A DNA stretch of 64,000 nt from Bryoerythrophyllum caledonicum. Its lineage: Eukaryota > Streptophyta > Bryopsida > Pottiales > Pottiaceae. Each line of letters opens with the position of its first letter. The first letter of the stretch is position 1. Below, one piece after another: positions 59,796 through 64,000 of this stretch. The notes under the pieces are model-generated. The model saw nothing but the letters and a program-made list of their open reading frames with translations. It made no database searches and was not told the DNA's origin. Location: positions 12,850,028 to 12,914,027 of the forward strand of contig OZ020519.1 of assembly GCA_963971425.1 (NCBI GenBank). The letters run 5' to 3'. Position numbers and translations under genes: made by a program.

Positions 59796-60171
59796 GCGTC
59801 TGCTTCCAACAGTGGTTGCGAACAGGAACATGCAGGTCGCCGAACAACACGTTCCCCAAGCTCCCAAAGAACGTTCCCGAGGCAACTGTAGAACCCACAG
59901 TTCTTGTTCTCAGATTAGGGTTAGGGCTGCGCGCCGCCATCTCTTCTTCCCAAAACACTCTATAAACCACGATCGCTACCGTCCCCCACAGCCATCTCAC
60001 TCCGTCCTTTTCCGTGTCCGCCCCTCATCTTCTCCTCCATGTAATGCTTGAAGTTGTCCGTGTCCGTCTCAAAGGATGAGTTGCAGATTCTTAGTCGGAT
60101 TCCCTCCGATGCCAAAAGCATGTGACGCTATCCTGCCCTCTGATGTTTGTGTCTTCATCTGGTTCTTTTTT
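59796..60171. other. GC-richer region leading into the snoRNA cluster
   Basis: No confirmed gene. The minus strand has a short frame starting MAARSPNPNLRTRTVGSTVA that stops after about 50 residues at the SINE-like copy. It could be a truncated first exon, but I cannot identify it. On the plus strand this region may contain the promoter of the snoRNA cluster. Confidence 0.3.
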
Positions 60172-60272
60172 GAGACTGCTATGAGGATTCACAGCTCCCT
60201 CTACTGATGAGTACTGAGGACACCGCTTGGCATGAATCGAACCTAATACCATAGCCGAATCTGAGCAGTCTC
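60172..60272 (+). ncRNA. Candidate C/D-type snoRNA, unit 1
   Basis: A terminal stem GAGACTGC / GCAGTCTC encloses a C-like box ATGAGGA at the 5' side and a D box CTGA directly before the 3' stem. Internal CTGATGAG could be overlapping D' and C' boxes. A T6 run follows the stem. The unit is duplicated as unit 2 with a different terminal stem. The C box deviates from RTGATGA, so confidence is moderate. The target is not assigned. Confidence 0.45.
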
Positions 60273-60293
60273 TTTTTTATATTTTTATTTCTT

Positions 60294-60398
60294 GCGATGG
60301 CTATGAGGATTCACAGCTCCCTCTACTGACTAGTACTGAGGACACTGCTTGGCATGAATCGAACCATAATACCATGGCCGACTCTGAGCCTTCATCGC
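60294..60398 (+). ncRNA. Candidate C/D-type snoRNA, unit 2
   Basis: About 90% similar to unit 1 inside, but its closing stem is a different sequence (GCGATGGC pairing with GCC, a short bulge, then CATCGC). Keeping a stem while changing its sequence suggests selection for structure. It has the same ATGAGGA and CTGA boxes. The region just before the D box differs by two bases from unit 1. Confidence 0.45.
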
Positions 60399-60518
60399 AT
60401 TAGGTCGGGATGTGAGGATACTTTCCCCGAATAATCGACTCTGATTCTGCTCATGCGTTTTTTCTCGAAAGAGCCAAGCCAGAGAATCTGATCCCGTTGT
60501 TTTTTTTTCTCTCTTTCT

Positions 60519-60650
60519 GCCGGAGCCGGTGATGATAAACTTCTAGGCTTGTTTCTCAAACATTCGCAGTGGCCGCCTAAAGCTTTCGCCCTGCCGGGCT
60601 TGAGAGCTGATGCAGCTTCCAAACCTTCCTTGGATATCTGAGGCTCCGGC
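60519..60650 (+). ncRNA. U14 C/D box snoRNA
   Basis: Perfect 9-bp terminal stem (GCCGGAGCC / GGCTCCGGC), box C GTGATGA at 60529-60535 and box D CTGA at 60638-60641. Inside is ACATTCGCAGT, the U14 domain complementary to 18S rRNA as I recall it, and near the 3' end CTTCCTTGGATATCTGA, the usual U14 3' segment. Length 132 nt fits plant U14 (slightly long). U14 is needed for 18S rRNA processing and guides a 2'-O-methylation in the nucleolus. Confidence 0.85.
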
Positions 60651-60896
60651 ACTAATTTGTATTGGACGTGCATAGCGAGGATTAGAACATACCCGCGCTT
60701 CTGAGGGGAAACTCTATGAAGTAAACAGGTTAAAATGGTTGAATTTCTTCAGATGAGCTATGCGCTTGGTTCTGATTCTGTGGTGAGAGGCTCTCGGGCT
60801 CGTGATCATCCACCTAGTGAGACTAAATTCGAAGTCGGCTATGCTTTTGTGGTCGGGACTCAGGGTTTGGGATGGTTAGGGCTTTCTGTTTTCACC

Positions 60897-60971
60897 GGGA
60901 CCGATGATGACAGAAGCGGAGTGAAGCCTTCGGGCCTGTGATCATTCCATTGTTACACACACTGAGGTTTT
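60897..60971 (+). ncRNA. Candidate C/D-type snoRNA downstream of U14
   Basis: GATGATGA (60903-60910) and CTGA (60962-60965) are flanked by short complementary ends (GGACC / GGTTT). The middle 'gccttcgggcctgtgatcat' has a degenerate copy near 60790 ('gctctcgggctcgtgatcat'), suggesting a local duplication of the gene. The terminal stem is short. Confidence 0.5.
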
Positions 60972-63339
60972 CATGCATATTATAGTTTTTATCAATAGGT
61001 TTCATGCGCGCACAGCATTTAGATACGAATTCTGGAGCTCTCCATATCATTTACTAACCCTGAAGTGCCGCTGGTATTAGGGTTCAACCGTTAAACGGCG
61101 GAGCCTATGACCAATCCATCAATCTAAGTTTTCAATTAACTGTATGCCCTGAAGTTTTAATGAAATTTCAACAAGTTTTTAATCATCTGTATAAGTTTCC
61201 CATAATAAATAACTGGAAATTGTTTTAAATATTGTTCAGAGAGAAGATTAGATGTCTCATTTATGTTATAAAAACCATCAATTTTGTTGTGGAAATATGA
61301 ATTTATTGTAATTTTCTGAAGAGAAAGTGGAAAAAATTCCAATTACATACAAATTATGCTAAAAACTTCTTAAAATTTCACTAAAGGTGAATATGTTCAA
61401 CAAGAAGAATAACGTCGATATATACCAAGAATGTAATTTAAACCATTGGTAAGAAAATCAAAGCACGGGCCAAATGGAGCGACGAGTACTTTATGATACG
61501 AAGTCATCAAAATGCAAGTAAGTGAAATCAAAGTGGTGGATGGAAAGCTTCCATTGATGAGCATTGTGACATCAATAAGGTCAGAGAAGAAAACCATCAC
61601 ATCATTCCAATATAAATAATAAAGTTTATAAAGGAGTTTGTTGAATACTAAAAAAATTCAAATACATAATGAAATTCATGCAATAATGGCCAATATTGAT
61701 TTACGTTTGTCACTTATGATGTCCACTAATATTCCATGCTATCAATTCTACAATGGATTATCAAATGCCATTCTCACAAGAAAAAATCTTCTTTTCCACA
61801 ATTTGAGATTTCTCTCAAGCACACAAAGGTTGATTTCCATTGATGAAAGGCATACACATGTTCAACACTAAAGAAAATTGGCTTCATTCCAAATTGTGTA
61901 TATTTTGAAAGCTCTCATACCAATCTTAAACAAAAGTGAGTATGAAGGCACTCTATTTTGGCATTTGATATCTTCCAAACCACAATTCAGCACCACCTCA
62001 AACTTTTCAGCATTGTGTAGTACATCATGTACTACAACTTTGATTTGTACACATTTCGGTTTAGGCCACCTATACTCATGGTATGATTTTTTGAATGGAA
62101 GTGAGTAAAAATTGTACTCGGTTTTGTTTGTCACTGTATATGACTTGTTTGCACTTATAATTGACAAATGTCCTTGTTATGCTTCACAACTCTTAACCCT
62201 TAGTGGACGGAGTTATGATCGTGGCATCAATCCCGATTTTCATTCTAATATGTGTTCTAATTTTTCATCAAATATAAGTGGAAATATTTTTATTTCATTT
62301 TTGAGAGATGACACCACATGTTTTGTTTATGTCACAAAAAACACAAGATTCTTTTGTGAAAATTCAATTTATTGGGGTTTTTTGACTAAAAATTGAAGAA
62401 TATTCATATCATATACAAATTTTGCATAAAAAATATGATAATTTCATTGACGGTGTACATTATTGTGTTGAAACTTGTGGTATAGATGACACTTCCATGT
62501 TCAACTAAAATTAGAAAACTGGTCATCCATGGTAATAGGCCCAATGGTCAAACTGCAATAACTTACTCAATTTTATGTATTTTTTAAATTTTCAAATTGG
62601 ATTGGAAACTAGATTTAATAAAATTCATTTCATTAGTTGGATTCAATTTCAAAAAATATCATTTTAATGACTTAAATTTCAATTTAGAGCTTAAGCTATC
62701 AATTTCTAAAATACACTACGTTGAGTTTCATGTCACAAACATTTTCTTGTTTAGAGGAAAAGTTACACACTCTATGAAGGGAATCTCGAGTGCATGTAAT
62801 ACATGCACTCATTGAGAACACCTTCACAAATACTTTGATGACACTAATATTTTGTCATCATGTGGGAGCATTTTACATTCTTCCATCAACCAGATTTTGG
62901 TCGCACCGATGTTTAAGGATTAATAGATTTCACACAGTAGTACAGTAACCCTTTAGTGGTTAGGTCGTGTGTCTCCGAAACCAAGATATATAAGACTTTT
63001 TTTTTAACTAGCTTTGATGGTCTTACAATGCCTAATTTTTCGATCCAACCTCACAAAATTCAACTTAAAACCATGACCTAAACTTTTGGGTCAATGTGCA
63101 CAACATCCAATGCTTGATGGAATAAATTATTAAATTTACAGGTTCTGTATTTTGGTAATGAAAATTGTTGCAAGTAACAAAAACACTTGAGAATCCGACC
63201 GAACAAGCCGAGGCAACGGGAGGGGAGCGGCAGAGGAGAGATAGAAGGAGAACGGAGATAATTTTTAAAAATATAAGCATTTTAAGAAGTAAGAGGTGGT
63301 CTAAGGTGGGAGGTGTGTTGGTTGAGGTGGGGGGAAGGA
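60972..63339. other. AT-rich region without recognised genes
   Basis: Open frames here (for example 61878-62108 and 62112-62396) are AT-rich chance frames without family resemblance. Sequence near 61310-61400 resembles 62365-62490 weakly in direct orientation, suggesting old repeats. Confidence 0.45.
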
Positions 63340-64000
63340 GGTTGATTTTATGTGGTGTTTTGTATGTCAGAGAGGGCTTGGTTGTATTCAAGTTTACGTT
63401 TATGTAGTGGTATAGACATAGCGTGTTGTATTGCAATGTTATTAATGTTTTTGAAGGTATTTTTTATTGGTGCTATAGGTATTTTAAAAGTTTCTTCAAG
63501 AGTTTTCATATATGGGATAAAGGTAGGGGCACGGGCACCAGTTGTGATAACAATAAGAGGGTCTACTTTCCATCCAAGGGCTATGATATCATCAATAAGA
63601 GGTTGGTATTTATCTATTTTGTTTTCAATTATTCATGGGCAGAATCTGTCGTTGCAGTATGAGAATTCAATGAATTGGATGGTGTAGTCTTGGTTTATAT
63701 GGTCGGGTGGTGGGTTATTGTATGCTAATCCTCGAATGCAGAGTATATCCGGTTTAAGTTGAGCATTACAATGACATCGTTGAGTTTTGTATGTGCATGG
63801 GAGTAACCAATGGGGAACCGTGTTTTCTTGTGGATTGTTATTATAGGTGCCGGCATTCACGAGTATAAAACATGGGGATTTGTTATAAAAGGTAGTTAGT
63901 TTTCGGATTTTCCATACCGCTTTGTTATGTCTTCTGACAATTAGGGAGTGTGTGTGGTGGTTTTGGCATTTGAGTAGAACATGTAGCCATGTGTCGAGGT
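63340..64000 (-). pseudogene. LINE-like ORF, C-terminal part, running off the right edge
   Basis: Minus-strand frames read TWLHVLLKCQNHHTHSLIVR, HNKAVWKIRKLTTFYNKSPC, MNAGTYNNNPQENTVPHWLL, CYKTQRCHCNAQLKPDILC-type sequence, IQFIEFSYCNDRF, then after an in-frame TGA IIENKIDKYQPLIDDIIALG and MSIPLHKRKLESNQAL. The KPD...FIEF layout with nearby Cys/His resembles the restriction-like endonuclease region found downstream of RT in some non-LTR retrotransposons. That is inference. The RT domain would lie to the right, beyond the window. Confidence 0.55.

Noticed and set aside
60225-60245. GGTTCGATTC on the minus strand as a tRNA T-arm
   Set aside because: Flanking bases do not form the T-stem and no acceptor or anticodon arms fit.

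Overview
The window is plant nuclear DNA, most likely from a bryophyte (probably a moss). The evidence is multi-exon genes with GT-AG introns, plant-type genes (callose synthase, phospholipase D, STOP1 zinc finger, base-exchange phosphatidylserine synthase, RUS/DUF647 protein), telomere-like AAACCCTAA motifs beside a ribosomal-protein gene, and many Ty1/copia and other retroelement remains. There is no bacterial-style gene organisation. The species cannot be fixed from the sequence alone.

Layout. 0-3 kb: a broken DUF7869-type gene and diverged tandem repeats. 3.1-19.8 kb: a large segmental duplication. Block A (about 2.4 kb) occurs at 3.15-5.55 kb and, inverted, at 14.17-16.6 kb. Block B (about 2.7 kb) occurs in direct orientation at 5.55-8.24 kb and 16.68-19.38 kb. 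B carries kelch-like fragments in an inverted pair and the 3' exons of a phospholipase D gene. Between the copies lie the first six exons of a callose synthase gene (9.5-11.1 kb, then cut off), a 505-bp piggyBac-like element flanked by TTAA, and a copia integrase/RT fragment. 20-37 kb is the gene-rich core: ribosomal protein eS8 (minus) divergent from an intronless adenylate kinase gene (plus), a Tc1/mariner transposase remnant, a 12-exon phosphatidylserine synthase gene (minus), STOP1 (minus) and a RUS/DUF647 gene (minus). 37-64 kb is mostly repeats: a short SINE-like element with target-site duplications, an adenylate kinase pseudogene, and a minus-strand copia element split by two later insertions. 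These insertions (4.88 and 3.09 kb), with a third of 3.36 kb further right, have LTR-like TG...CA ends and exact 5-bp target duplications but no visible internal LTR pair. LINE-like fragments follow, then a small-nucleolar-RNA cluster at 60.2-61.0 kb that includes a recognisable U14.

The four expressed-looking protein genes of the core (eS8, PSS1, STOP1, RUS) and the adenylate kinase are housekeeping or stress-signalling genes with no shared pathway evident. The interesting part is the repeat biology. The two insertions into the copia element can be removed at their 5-bp duplications and the flanking reading frame rejoins exactly, so the order of events can be read directly. The strongest candidates for something undescribed are this family of LTR-ended insertions carrying a gag-like ORF, the hairpin-rich short retroposon, and the snoRNA cluster. 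Exon boundaries were assigned by eye from GT-AG sites and frame continuity.
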